This document shows, piece after piece, positions 1 to 10,760 of a DNA stretch of 21,950 nt; within the stretch, counting starts at the first letter, position 1, and every line of letters starts with the position of its first letter. The stretch is taken from positions 155,688 through 177,637 of the forward strand of contig JH155942.1 of assembly GCA_000226015.1 (NCBI GenBank). The letters are read 5' to 3'. Source of the stretch: Mnemiopsis leidyi (Eukaryota; Ctenophora; Tentaculata; Lobata; Bolinopsidae). The position numbers and the translations under genes were made by a program. Under the pieces are notes generated by a model. That model was not told the DNA's origin. It worked only from the letters and a program-made list of their open reading frames with translations, and made no database searches.

Positions 1-49
1 GTTTTTAAGACAGCTGAACATGGCCATTTTTGCCAAATCGTACTAATTT

Positions 50-272
50 GTATACAGCGCTGGCAAGTTTTTGAACAAAACTTTGATTACTCTANGTTTC
101 ATGTTACCACTAACGGAGGCGATCGGCCTCGGGCCGCTGCCTTCGGCAGCGGCCCTCGGCCGGTTTTAGGGTAGGCTAACAGCCTCAGGCCACTGCCTTC
201 GGCAGCGGCCTTCGGCCGGTTTGGTGGAGGAAGAAGAAAAAACCGGTCGCGCTTGCCAGCGCTGTGATATAC
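50..272. repeat. GC-rich foldback repeat, possible MITE remnant
   Basis: Two diverged copies of a unit of about 43 bp lie at 125-167 and 181-224. Each contains a hairpin. In the first, an 11-bp perfect stem (131-141 with 145-155) closes a TTC loop. In the second the same stem has one mismatch. The pair is enclosed by 14-bp inverted arms, ACAGCGCTGGCAAG at 54-67 and its complement at 252-265. The block is far more GC-rich than its surroundings. No coding role or target-site duplication was found. A non-autonomous transposon remnant is an inference. Position 95 is an undetermined base. Confidence 0.6.
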
Positions 273-366
273 ACCTTTAACATTTCCCTTTCGCTTACAA
301 TCGTCATCGATTGAAAGATGGAAAAAATTTGTTCGCATGGCCATAATAGTGTTTGACTTTTCTTAG

Positions 367-1871
367 AATTCTAAGTTACGAAAAGTTTACGACAAAAGTG
401 CTTCCACTGTTTCGTACAAAGAAGGAGTCACACGGATGAAGTTGGGAAAGTATATCTTCCTCTACGGAAACGGCCCTCTTGATCTAACCACTTCCGACAA
501 CTGCAACCTGGAAACCATCGGGGATGTCCTCGTGGACTTTGGGTATATTTTTATCATTTGCTTGTCTGGATGTGAAATTTCTTACCAATAGGATCGGATA
601 TACAAAAGATGGATCTTGAGTTCTTCGTTGAATCAATACATTTGATGCATCATATTTTTCATAAATTTCAGGTACGCATTTGCTTTCCAAATAGATTCAC
701 CTTACATCGAAGTGTTCAACAGAGAAATGCTCATAATGCAGGAGAGGGGAATGATCAAAGATCTGTGGCATAAATATGTCAAAGGTGGGTTCTATATAAC
801 AATCGAGTGATTCTGATAATCCAGCTGAAAATGCAAACCATTATAAATCGATCACAACAACAGAATGTATTTCTTGATCTTAATTTTGTTTCTTGAAGTT
901 TCTCCAAGGATTTACTCACACAAAAATATTCTGATACTTGCAGGCCATTGTGACGAAGATGATGATTTCGATGCAGAAGCGGACAGTTTAGAAGTTATCA
1001 ATTTGCTAGGTTAGTTAATCTTTACCCTTAATTTGGTTATATATTTCGAAATGATCTTATTTATAATGAGAATTTCAAAGAATCTTAAATCATGGCGCTA
1101 AATTCGTAATATTGATCGAATGATTTTGTTGCAGGAATACTTATCCTCTGTGTACCTCTTCTTGTGGTGGCAGCTTTCGTGTTTCTTCTTGAAATACTTG
1201 CGTCACCAAAAAAGCGTGATGGCAAACGAATGGTAATATTTACAGAAGTCAGGGGTATCCCAGAGCAAAATCGTTTCAATATTATAATTTAATTACCGTT
1301 TTAATTACGATCTATCAATTGATAAACTTTATTTCGATTTGGCTGGAAACATTGAAAAATTTTGTAGAAATTAAGAAACTTCTTTACAACAGGATATGGG
1401 TGATGCTATACAAACAGTTTTCGACGACAATCACGAAACACGATCTGATCATACATGTCAACCCTTAACAAAACCAGGAGACAACCTTGGTAAGTCACTA
1501 CTGGTATAATTAGCGGTTATTGAGAGGTTATTGGTTAACTTGCACTGTCACTTGTTGAATAGACTGAGACCATTGAACTCCATGAGATTTAATTGTGGCA
1601 CATGAATAAATATAATCTCAATTTATTTTCGATGACACTCTGTCTTAACTGACCTGCTTGTTCAGACTTCACGTACGAAGTACCAAGACCAGGCAGCTCT
1701 CTGGAGTATGTCAGTCCCGACTTTGACCAGTCTGTTTACGAGCGAGAAGCCCACTGGACTCAATCCCAGAATCCCACCCTCACAGAGACGGCAAACAGCG
1801 TACAAGTAGGTTTTACCAGCGATAGACAGAAACCATCTAGCTGGAACTTTTTCCATCTAACCTCGTGTTAA
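367..1871 (+). CDS. Ionotropic glutamate receptor, C-terminal part (5' end outside window)
   Basis: This is the 3' end of a ligand-gated cation channel subunit of the plasma membrane. Exons are 367-542, 672-784, 944-1009, 1135-1232, 1393-1489 and 1666-1871, joined in phases 2, 1, 1, 0 and 1, giving 251 residues and a TAA. The first three exons hold the end of ligand-binding lobe S2: YKEGVTRMKLGKYIFLYG, the cysteine pair in NCNLETIG and KGHCDED (the family disulphide), and the FGYAFAFQIDSPY strand, equivalent to GYGIA..KGS in AMPA receptors. Exon 1135-1232 encodes membrane helix M4 (ILILCVPLLVVAAFVFLLEI) followed by basic SPKKRDGKR. The last two exons are cytoplasmic tail. S1, M1-M3 and the pore lie upstream of the window. 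The acidic residue that normally binds the ligand amino group appears replaced in IFLYGNG. A GTAGGT donor at 1806 would skip the last 22 codons and allow splicing to the exon at 1936. No AATAAA follows the TAA before that exon. Confidence 0.93.
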
Positions 1872-1935
1872 CACTATGTAACTCGTACAAAAATGATATC
1901 CTGTACCGAATAGGATTTTGGGATTTTAATGTAAG

Positions 1936-3496
1936 ACTGGAGCTGATTACGAGCTCAAATCACATAAAATTTTTGTGGATGATTTGAAAGAAACTGATAT
2001 AGTGATTGATGGAAAAAAGGTATGGATGCATGTATACCACATTTTCGTCTGAATCTAATCAACAAATTATTTCAGACTCACGTTGCTATCCTTACTGACG
2101 CTAGCATTTCCGGGTGGGGAGCAACTAACTTGAGCACCAAGAAAAGGTCTATACTCCATTCTATTTGTAGAAATATATGCATTTTAATAGGCGCCAGTAT
2201 ATGATTGTCCTAAATGCTGTCGACTTGATACTTTCAATAACTCGTCAGTCGCCAGAAAAAGTAACTTTTCTTTAGAATTCATTAATCATTTAGTCAAAGG
2301 GGACTTTCGTCACACCAATCAGTGCTCCAATCGAATGATCAAATCAACCATTCCTTTTTATTACTCATCATTGACAATAAAACCGTCATTTCATGCCCCC
2401 TTATAGTGTGCGAGGATATTGGAGAGAGGAAGAGAGATCTCTGCCACAGCACATTCTCGAACTGAAAGCAGTATACCTGGCTCTAAAGATTTACTGCAAG
2501 TTTCAAAACAATGTCCACGTGCAAGTGAATCTTGATGAGCAGGTAAACATTCATACTGTTTCAAATTGTACAACGTCTTAGTTATCAATCTGATCAAAAC
2601 ATTGACCAACTCAGATAATTAGAAAACAATTTGCCAACAGTTACAGGCAACCAAAATTTGCCATAACGTGCAGTATCCGACCGGCCTTCTCAGCCCAGCA
2701 TTGTAACCCTTTGCAGGACGTAGTAGATGTAATAAACGGTGACGAAACCAAGAAGGCCTCGGCACCGGTCTCCTTCCTTAAACGTAAGATCTGGGAGCTG
2801 GTCCTCCAGTTCAACATCACACTGACTGCCCAATACATTGACGGTGCTAAAAGCATCACTGCTAATACGCAGAGTAGATTACCTGTCGATAACACCGACT
2901 GGACCATTTCAAACGAGGTGTATGAAACAATTTGCAACCATTTTGCGGTTGAGCCAGAAATCGACCTGTTTGCCTCTTGGATAACAACGAAATGTCCATT
3001 GTTTGTAAGCAAGATGGATGATCCAAAAAGTTTTGCGGTAAACGCTTTCAAACAAAACTGGGACTCCTGGGACTGTGTGTACTGTTTCCCACCAATCAGC
3101 GACTCAATGTTAAGCAAGGTAGCAGCTAGGGTATCCCAGGCAGCCTGTAAAATTCTCCTCGTCGTACCTCGGTGGACACGAAGTAACTGGTACTTGGAGC
3201 TGTTAAAACACAAGGTCGGAGAACCGTACCCTCTGGGACGGGAAGCAGAGCTGTACCACCCTCATGACCGGTCAATGTCCCATCCCCATGGAGCCCGGTT
3301 AAAGTTGGTTGCTATTCTTTGTAGACCGGGTGGGAGGAGTCAGGGAGGGTTTGTCCCGGAGGGACAGACGGACAGTTTTGTTACGGGGGGTACTCTTCCT
3401 CCACAACATCCTCAGGGAAGTAGTAGAGGCAGGGCCCCTGATGCTAATGTTGCTATCAATGACATAAGTGGCAATGAGTTCTTGAATAGACGCTGA
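1936..3496 (+). CDS. Exonised DIRS-like retroelement region: connection, RNase H and C-terminal domain
   Basis: Four exons, 1936-2019, 2076-2146, 2407-2542 and 2717-3496, join in phases 0, 2 and 0 to give 356 codons ending in TGA. The first encodes a connection segment (KIFVDDL aligns with WW.DNL of DIRS polymerases). Exons 2-4 encode an RNase H fold: TDASISGWGA with the first Asp, HILELKAVYLAL with the Glu, and VNLDEQ/DVVDVIN with the third acid, which is split by the intron at 2543-2716. The fourth acid, the D of ADSxSR in the family, is Asn here (ITANTQSRL). After it come DIRS hallmarks: EIDLFAS, CFPPISDSML, ILLVVPRWTRSNWY. The reverse transcriptase core is missing upstream and no tyrosine recombinase was seen downstream. 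The first exon begins in phase 0 behind AG at 1934-1935, so it matches the iGluR donor at 1806 (130-bp intron). It may be the tail of a chimeric receptor transcript, an independent domesticated gene with an unseen start, or a relic. No initiator ATG was identified. Confidence 0.82.
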
Positions 3497-4482
3497 CCTC
3501 GTTACGTATCAGGAAGAAGTTTCTGGTTATCAAATTGAGATGATGTTTCATGTCGAACAGCCAGTAAGTCGAAAAATCTTCTTGACAAGTCGCACTGCTT
3601 TAATCGTATGATTCCTTTAAAGGTAATTAGATTGCTTTTTTTCATGATTAAGCTAGCTATCTTCAATTCTTTTTGATTTTGCGTCAATGTATTGTAATTA
3701 GACTTAGAGCCGTTTTAATATTGTACATAAATTGATTGTGTATTGATATAAATTAAATCTATTTCCAATTTAGATCGTGATTATTACGACATATGAGCAT
3801 AATTTATAATAACATCGTACGGAAGCTAAAATTGACGATATCGGGCAACGCGTCATGGTTTTTTTTCCAGACCACTCCGATCGGCCGTATTGATAAGTTT
3901 AAATTTAATAAATGTAAGGCTAATTGAGCTCAGCAACTTGATGCAAGGCCGGGGTCCCCTGGCAAGGATTGACGGAGTCTTTTGTGGTGTAATTATTGCA
4001 ACTCAAATTTAAAAAACCTTTTTTTCTAAAACTGCCATAAAATTATAATCACAATTGATAAATTAACATGAATATTTCACCAACAGTCCAATTTTAAATC
4101 TTCACACATGAAATGAAAATAATATAATCGCTATAACTTTTAGTTGTTAGCATAAATTTTGAACAATTTTAATCAAATACGCAATACGCATCAATTATAC
4201 TCAAATTCAACAAAGCAAACGTTAATATATATTTCACAAAAACTTCATATATTCAATAACCAATTATTAAATTTACAATCAATATCCCTTTACGTTTAAA
4301 ACCATGCTTTTACCGATAAGTATAACCGATTTCTTATTATGTAGAACGCGAAATCTTAGATTCTACTTTGTACCCCCAGCTTCTTTATATGTAAGGAATT
4401 TTTTTTGGAAATGAAACAAGATCCAAAATTTCTAAAAGGTTTTGGCAACGTGATTCATTCTTAATGAGTCCTGAAAACATAT
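3497..4482. other. Intergenic region between converging genes, AT-rich
   Basis: No convincing exon is seen on either strand. A canonical AATAAA at 3907-3912 lies about 410 bp past the TGA at 3496 and could end the plus-strand transcript. A short GC-rich island near 3945-3965 contains the palindrome GGGGTCCCC. The rest is low-complexity A/T sequence. Confidence 0.5.
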
Positions 4483-4488
4483 TTTATT
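4483..4488 (-). terminator. Poly(A) signal AATAAA of the minus-strand membrane protein gene
   Basis: TTTATT on the plus strand reads AATAAA on the minus strand, about 32 bp beyond the stop codon at 4520-4522. This spacing suits a short 3' UTR. Confidence 0.55.
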
Positions 4489-4519
4489 TAACGTTTTATG
4501 ATCTATCAAAACAGATTAT

Positions 4520-7500
4520 CTACGGCTTCACTTGGAAAATCTCCTCCTCTTCAACACAATCCGCAAAGTCGTCAGGGAATATTTCAGAGTTCGTAGCAGT
4601 TAAGGGTTCATCAGTGATTCCTCTAGCTGCTTCTTCGACCTGTAAATTGGAATCGAAACGATGTTTACATGATGATAATTGATGAAGGTGAAGCTGTTCT
4701 ATACCTAGATACGGTAGTTACTTATTAAAATTTCATGATCATTTGCATGAGATTGAGACATGAAAAAGGTGATCAATAAATATCAATAAGTAGATTTAAT
4801 ATGGCATCATTGTCTATTGAAAAAATGAAGCCAAATGATAATTTTGAGTCAAAGTCATATCAGGAAGAAATAGAAAACCCCAAATCACAACCGCCGGTTA
4901 TAGACCCCATTTCCGCCCGTTTGGTAACCAGAAATGTACCTGGTTACCAGTAAAAAAGGGAAAAAAATACCTGTTTCTCCTGATACTTCTTGATGAGATG
5001 TTTCTGCATGGAAGTCGGTGTTAGCGGAGGTGTGACATCTCCGGACTGGGCTAACTCAGATAGCCGCACTTGTGTCGAGTCCTGGACATGTTTACTTATC
5101 ATCACATCGCACAGGCGCACAGCTGAAGTCTCGAGAGAACCGGCTAAAACTGATATCATATGTTATATGGAACAACCACGTTTATGCTACATTGGCCAGA
5201 CATGCAGTTATTGCGGTCTTTTCATGCTACTAACCTTAGTTTGCATTTCGATGCCGCCTTCGCTTTCATACGTTCCATATGTCCTGAATAATAAAGTATA
5301 ACACAGTTTGATCATATTAACATTATACCTCACTTTTTGCTATCTTAAGCTGCGATACTCTATATCTCAGGTGCCGACTAGGTTAAAAGAGCAACACTGA
5401 ATACAATTACGTACATAGTGAAGGCTGCGTATCTTCTTCAGTCCTCCCGGCAGCCCTGTGCCCAGCAAAGTAAATTAAGATAAAACTACAAAAATACACA
5501 CTGGTTTGGAGGAGTTATTCCATCTCCATCTTCTACGTCTGTTAGCAGCCCTCCTGGTGCCCGGAGTTTCTTCTTAGGTTTAGCTTCTTCTCTCTCCAGC
5601 TCTTCTGTAATTTTTCAAGAGTAAGAATACGGAGAGGATGCCTTCTTAATTGTCAATTAGATGCATACAATCATAGTTAAGGGTACGAGATGATTATGCG
5701 ATATAACAGTTTTTAAAGACAAATCTGGTACAAACATTCGAACAAAATAGTGCTGTTGTCATGACAAAAGTTTGAAATGGCACATAAAAAATAGAGAAAA
5801 TGTGCTATTAAAAAGTGCTGAGTACCATATGGACCTCTGGTGTCAGTTTCAGTTCTCCAGTCTCCGGCGTGAACGTCTCCTCCAAGGTTTGAATACCCGT
5901 TTCTATTCGGCTAGAGGGGGCTTGTTTGAGACTAATCGTTTCGGTGAATCATCTTATTAAAATATATGAACATACGCGTCGAGATTCATCTTCGTAATTT
6001 GAATACTCTTGCAGAGGTTTCATGATGAATTGTTAACGACTTAGACCCTAGGTCGACGAAACGTATAAATTGCGATAAAAAAGAGAACGTACATTGGACC
6101 AGTGCTCGATTCTTCTAGCGAGAGATTTAATCCCGTCCCTGTACTTTATACCCAGATAGGCTAATATCACTATCAGTGCTGCAAGGCAAACCTGCAATGT
6201 TTAAAAACTTCGATATGAAATCTAAGTTTTGAGAAAAGCTGAAACAAATTTACCAGCAATTTAAATTTTAGAACTAATCAGATTGGTGATTTATGTCATA
6301 AATTCTGATTTTTCTTAAATTGACTTACCCAGCCCATAATGAAAGCTATGATAGAGAGAGTTCGAGAGCTGCTAGATTCTACGTCCGTTTCACGTACTGC
6401 TGTCGGAAATGCTAAAACCTGGGGGAATTACACGATAAAACTAAACAATATCTTGTTCTTAAACCAAACGTCTGCTTAAAGTTTGATTAACTTGAACTAA
6501 GAACTTGTCCAATGTGTGCCCCAGTGGTCTTGATCAATCGTAATCAATAAACAGAGTTAGATTATCTATCCCTATAACAATCGAAGTATCATAATATCAT
6601 TTATCCCTAGTCTCTACAATCGAATTTATTGTACTGAAACACAATTAATTTTTGACGCTATTCAACATTTCAGAGATAGTCGGGTGATTTATGAAACAAT
6701 TGGAGCTTACATCGCGGCCCATATCGTCCCAAAGCTCGCTCGTCCCCAAATTTTTGTAAATCTTTTCCACTTTGCTTCCCAATACCCTTCCTTCAGGAGG
6801 TAATGTCACGTAGAATTGGATCTTCACGTTTTTTCCTTCTTCCGGTTTGATCAGCTCGGTTTTGACTATCTGGGTGAATTGAGTGAATAAGGCTTGATGA
6901 ACTGGTTCTAGGCTTGATGAACTGGTCCTAGGAAAGTATTAGGAATAGAAGGGTCGATGATTGGGGCGTGGAAGTATTGATGTTGCTCCAAAATTGTAAT
7001 ACAATTGTAAAGGAGAGAAGTAACTTTAGCAGCTCAATATGTTACCTTGACAACAGGTTCCTCCGCCTTGGCTGGCTTTGTGGCAATGTTAGCTTGTTCA
7101 AATGCTTGTTTTAGCTTTCTCTCCATCCTGAGTAAATTCATATCGAACATATAACAGTGGAACCATCGTAACTATAAATATCACTCTATTTTAAAACCAC
7201 ATGCTCTTATGAAAATCATAAATAAGCCGGTATAAGCCAGTATAACGCTATCAATCAACTAACAACATCTCGCAACTTACTTCTCCTTCCAAGCGATGTA
7301 GATCTCTGTATTATTTGCAGATCCTATTGCAGCTTCGTCATCCTCCTCCGGAACTATCGTTACTTGCAGCAGGAACGGAGCGAGGGTTACCAGATCATCT
7401 GGCGCTACTTTCTCTTTGGCTGGGTCTTTTGATTCTGTCTTTCCACATTTCGACAAGTTTAGGCTGAACAGAGTGGGTTTGGGAGTTTGGAAAGGGAGTT

Positions 7501-7720
7501 TTAAACAAACATGAAGTTAATCGACAATTTGGTCGACAACGATGAACAGTTGCAATTGTGTGGCTAAATTCCGTACGGGATCCCCGTTTGACATGTTTTA
7601 TTTAGTAGTAGTATTTTAATTTCTTTTTCCAGTAGTAATTATGAACTCACGAACTGAAGAACTTGCTAATACAAACCTCAGGATAAGAAACAGGATCATA
7701 GAAACAAATCTAGCTGACAT
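4520..7720 (-). CDS. Single-pass type I membrane protein, family not recognised
   Basis: Minus-strand exons: 7720-7677, 7463-7281, 7127-7046, 6869-6711, 6418-6329, 6191-6093, then tail exons near 5910-5835, 5604-5500, 5149-4971 and 4639-4520 (TAG). Phases are consistent from the ATG to 6093. The signal peptide MSARFVSMILFLILS is split by the first intron and its codon 15 is completed across the junction, which fixes the start. Residues about 16-176 are the lumenal or extracellular part, with sequons NLS and NNT, a strand FLLQVTIVP, a charged helix WKEKMERKLKQAFEQ and a strand KNVKIQFYVTLPP. This alternation just outside the membrane resembles a SEA-like or ferredoxin-like fold, which is a weak inference. 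The membrane helix is about residues 177-201 (LSIIAFIMGW/VCLAALIVILAY), split between two exons. The cytoplasmic tail is acidic and rich in T, P and E (DGDGITPPN, TPPLTPTSM, CVEEEEIF). The exon at 5910-5835 can be read in two frames, giving a protein of 378 residues or, with a 32-nt exon at 6007-5976, 387. Function unknown. Confidence 0.75.
4923..4948. repeat. Perfect 9-bp inverted repeat in an intron
   Basis: GGTAACCAG at 4923-4931 and CTGGTTACC at 4940-4948 are exact complements around an 8-nt loop. It lies in the last intron of the membrane protein gene (4640-4970), close to the donor at 4970. No function is evident. Confidence 0.6.
6891..6930. repeat. Direct repeat, 2 x 20 bp
   Basis: Two adjacent copies starting GGCTTGATGAACTGGT differ at a single base (TTCTA versus TCCTA). 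They lie in an intron of the membrane protein gene, just upstream of the 6869 acceptor on the minus strand. Looks like a recent local duplication. Confidence 0.75.
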
Positions 7721-10700
7721 ATTGACACGTTCTTCTGCTCAGTTTTTAGAAGATTTTCTCTCTTTACTTTTCCCTCTGTTCGTCTTGCTCTACATCATGA
7801 TCCTTTTATCACATCTTCTGAGTGAAAGTCTTTATGCAATACGAGGAATCAGTTTTTAGGTCTAAGGCATTATCATAGAATTAAATTTCTGCCGCAGACT
7901 AGTCAAATATTTTTGTACAAAATAAACATTCGAGCAATAGATGCCATGATACTGTCGACACTCGAACAATAAATTCAATAATACTCTCGACACGAACTCG
8001 AAAAAAGCTGCTACCCAAGTCCAGTGTAAATTGCATGTCGGTCTAGACGCTAGACAATCTAAAGATAGATAAGCTAAAGAGTAAGGAGACCACAATCTGA
8101 GGCCAACCCAGTGACTTAACGCAAACTTAAGCTCGGCAATCAAGTAATTAAATCCTCATTAAGTCATCAAGTCCGGAATATAACCACCCTAAAGTTGCAT
8201 GTGCAGGTACTTTGAATAAGATTCTAAGAAACATCCTCTTTATGGCTATTTCCGATGATTTGGGTTTATCTCAAATGGTGGTTGTGGCTTGTGCTTCTTA
8301 TATAGATAAGGTATACATTTAGGCTTAGTGAGTAAAAAGATCTTGAATAACAACTTTTCCGTTGCATCTATATTACTATATTAGTACTTTTACTGGAAAT
8401 ATCTTCAAAACAACTTTATCTGACTGTCGACCCGAAAAGAAAAATGATGTGACCAATTAGTTTAAAGTAAGGTCTCTACCAGGATTAAATGAATTTTTTT
8501 CTTTTTCCCGGCCCTAAATGCTCGAGTATCACCTTGACAGAATGTCTTAACGTCCGTTTCGCTAACTGAAGCTTATAAGGGTATGACTGAAAACACAAAA
8601 CAACAAACGTTAACGACAAACTAAAGGGGATCCTTTCGAAGATCGGAATAGTTTTTACCTTGGACTATAACTATCATGGGATATTAAAGGCCCTATTTGA
8701 AACATTTATAAGTTTATACAGCAAACTGTGTAGGTCTCGCAACGGTGTTTTGATTAGTCACGCTTATCTCACTTATCCAACCAAAAGAGTGAATGGCCAA
8801 AAACTGCCGTTTGTACTAGGTTGGAAAGAGATAGCTTTTTATGCACGAATGCAGTAAAGCATACAGCCTCGATCAAGTCGAAATGCAAATGCCTTACTTC
8901 AAGTACAATACAATACAAGTTGTACTAACGGCTAGGTAATGAATTCTTATGCTAATGACAGCAGACATAGGCGTGGTCATGAGTACAGTTACCAATAAAG
9001 GCTGCTTTTCCGATTTACCAACTGATTCCTAAAGCCCCTATTAGATCAGTGAAGAAGCACAAACAAATAACCAGACACAGTACTTAGGAAGGCAGAGAAT
9101 ATGATTCAAGTTGGACGAACTTCTATTGAAATACCTCAGAGAGTTCCAAAATTTGGCTATTAGAATTTTGTAGCCATTGATATATTGTACAGGTACAGGG
9201 CAAGGGTGCGAATTTATAAGCAGCAGCCAATACAAATACTCTCATATAAAGACATTATACATGCTCCCATCCTAAGGACACGACGGAAGTCGTTAAGCTC
9301 TAATTCTTAACTTGGGAAGGGCTAATGTTGCAGCACAGCACCAGCCTTAGCCGTGACGTATGATCATTATTGATCATAGGCGTAGCTAAATGATTGTTCG
9401 TGTGACATTGGTTTTAGTATATAGTGGTGTATCTTATAATATGACATCAATTTGCAGGAATCATAATCAATATATCCGGTGTACAATGCGCCCCTGCTAA
9501 ATTAAAGTAATAAGTTTCGAAATTAAAAGCTGTTCTCCCATTCGAGTAATGAGTAATTTGGAATTTGGATAAAAGCAACCATGTCTGCTAGAATAAACAT
9601 TGAACGGGAACCTTCAGACTGAAGCCAAAAGCTGAAACATACCATATTAGTAGCTATATCAATCAGGCCTATAACAATCAACCAGGCGAATGATTCCAAG
9701 CGTGAAACTTATTCCTAGACCCCTAATAACTCCAATAACTTGATTAAAGAAAGTCGCTATAAAAGTAAAATAGTTCTGGAAGGCGTTGCGACATCCGACT
9801 GATGCAATGATGAATGACTGGCTACCATATCAAGACTTCTGGTTGTATGGCATTCATGTTACGCACGCTTAAGTTTAGGTTCATTTCTTGATGACACAGC
9901 TTATTGTCGAGCTCGAACTGAGATCCTGATATTTCTCATTAATTCAATTGTTTACTCTGATCGTAGTATGTGTGTGAGTGCTCCAAACTTAAATATACTG
10001 ATCATGACACGTTGGCCGTTAAGAATTTACGACTCTAGTCGTCAAGTCTTCCCTACTTGAAATTGAATCGTTGAACTAGTATTCGCAGACAGCTCACTCA
10101 TATCAAAATGGAAAGGAACTATTATCGGCGGACTTTCTCTGCGGCGGATCCAAGCGGACCAGGATTCCTGTATTGGGTTTTACCTCCGCTAATTCAAATC
10201 ACGATATAAATGCTATAAACCGCAGAACTGTAAAGAATCAGAATATCGCAAGCCTGTTTGGAGAGTGAAATTGGAATCGAGAAATACGTTTGGAACAAAA
10301 GAACAAGCATTACTTAATTCTCTAATTGCTGTTTGAGACCTGTTCAGAGTGTTGGATTTAAGTACATCCGGCTACTTTGTTTCTGGACAATTGGAACTGT
10401 GATCACGTACAGCCGAAATAAAAGTACTAAGTTAGGTTTGGCCCGTACTGCAACCTTCGTGACAAAGCGGTATTTTGTGGTACTTATACATAATGCAGCT
10501 CTTGATAAATTACTCATTAGGGACTTGGAGTCCAGTAAGATATTTCGTTGGATCATTTCATCAGGTTACGATCTAATGATCTATTCTCAACCTCTGAACA
10601 AAAAGCCTGTTAATATTTGCAATTTCACGATTCCGACGAGGATTAATAAAACGGAGTAGAAGAAATCGATGAACGGGTATAAGCAAGATCGTAGGATCTA

Positions 10701-10760
10701 CACTCCGGTAAATTACAGAGATTGCTTGCCTGACAGTGACAGCTGCAAAGCGGCCTATAA
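7721..10760. other. Long intergenic region with no recognised gene
   Basis: No exon with coding-like composition, domain motif or phase-compatible splice sites was found. Open frames such as 7862-8143 (-), 8660-8857 (+), 9041-9235 (-) and 10333-10659 (+) encode low-information peptides resembling nothing known. The stretch just above 7720 should hold the promoter of the minus-strand membrane protein gene; no clear TATA box was identified. A short segment near 9263-9350 vaguely resembles 5S rRNA and is treated as a finding only. Confidence 0.45.

Noticed and set aside
484-690. Minus-strand open frame of 68 codons
   Set aside because: It is the antisense shadow of iGluR exons 367-542 and 672-784 and crosses their intron.
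2641-3213. Minus-strand open frame of 190 codons
   Set aside because: Antisense of the DIRS-derived exon, whose plus-strand product matches a known family; the minus product resembles nothing.
7641-7859. Plus-strand open frame of 72 codons with a hydrophobic end
   Set aside because: Its opposite strand holds the signal-peptide exon (7720-7677) of the membrane protein gene; the plus frame has no splice or domain support.
7862-8143. Minus-strand open frame of 93 codons
   Set aside because: No recognisable motif, no splice partners in phase, composition like noncoding sequence.
10333-10659. Plus-strand open frame of 108 codons
   Set aside because: Long for chance in this AT-rich DNA, but no motif, no promoter signs at its start and an overlapping minus frame; left unannotated.
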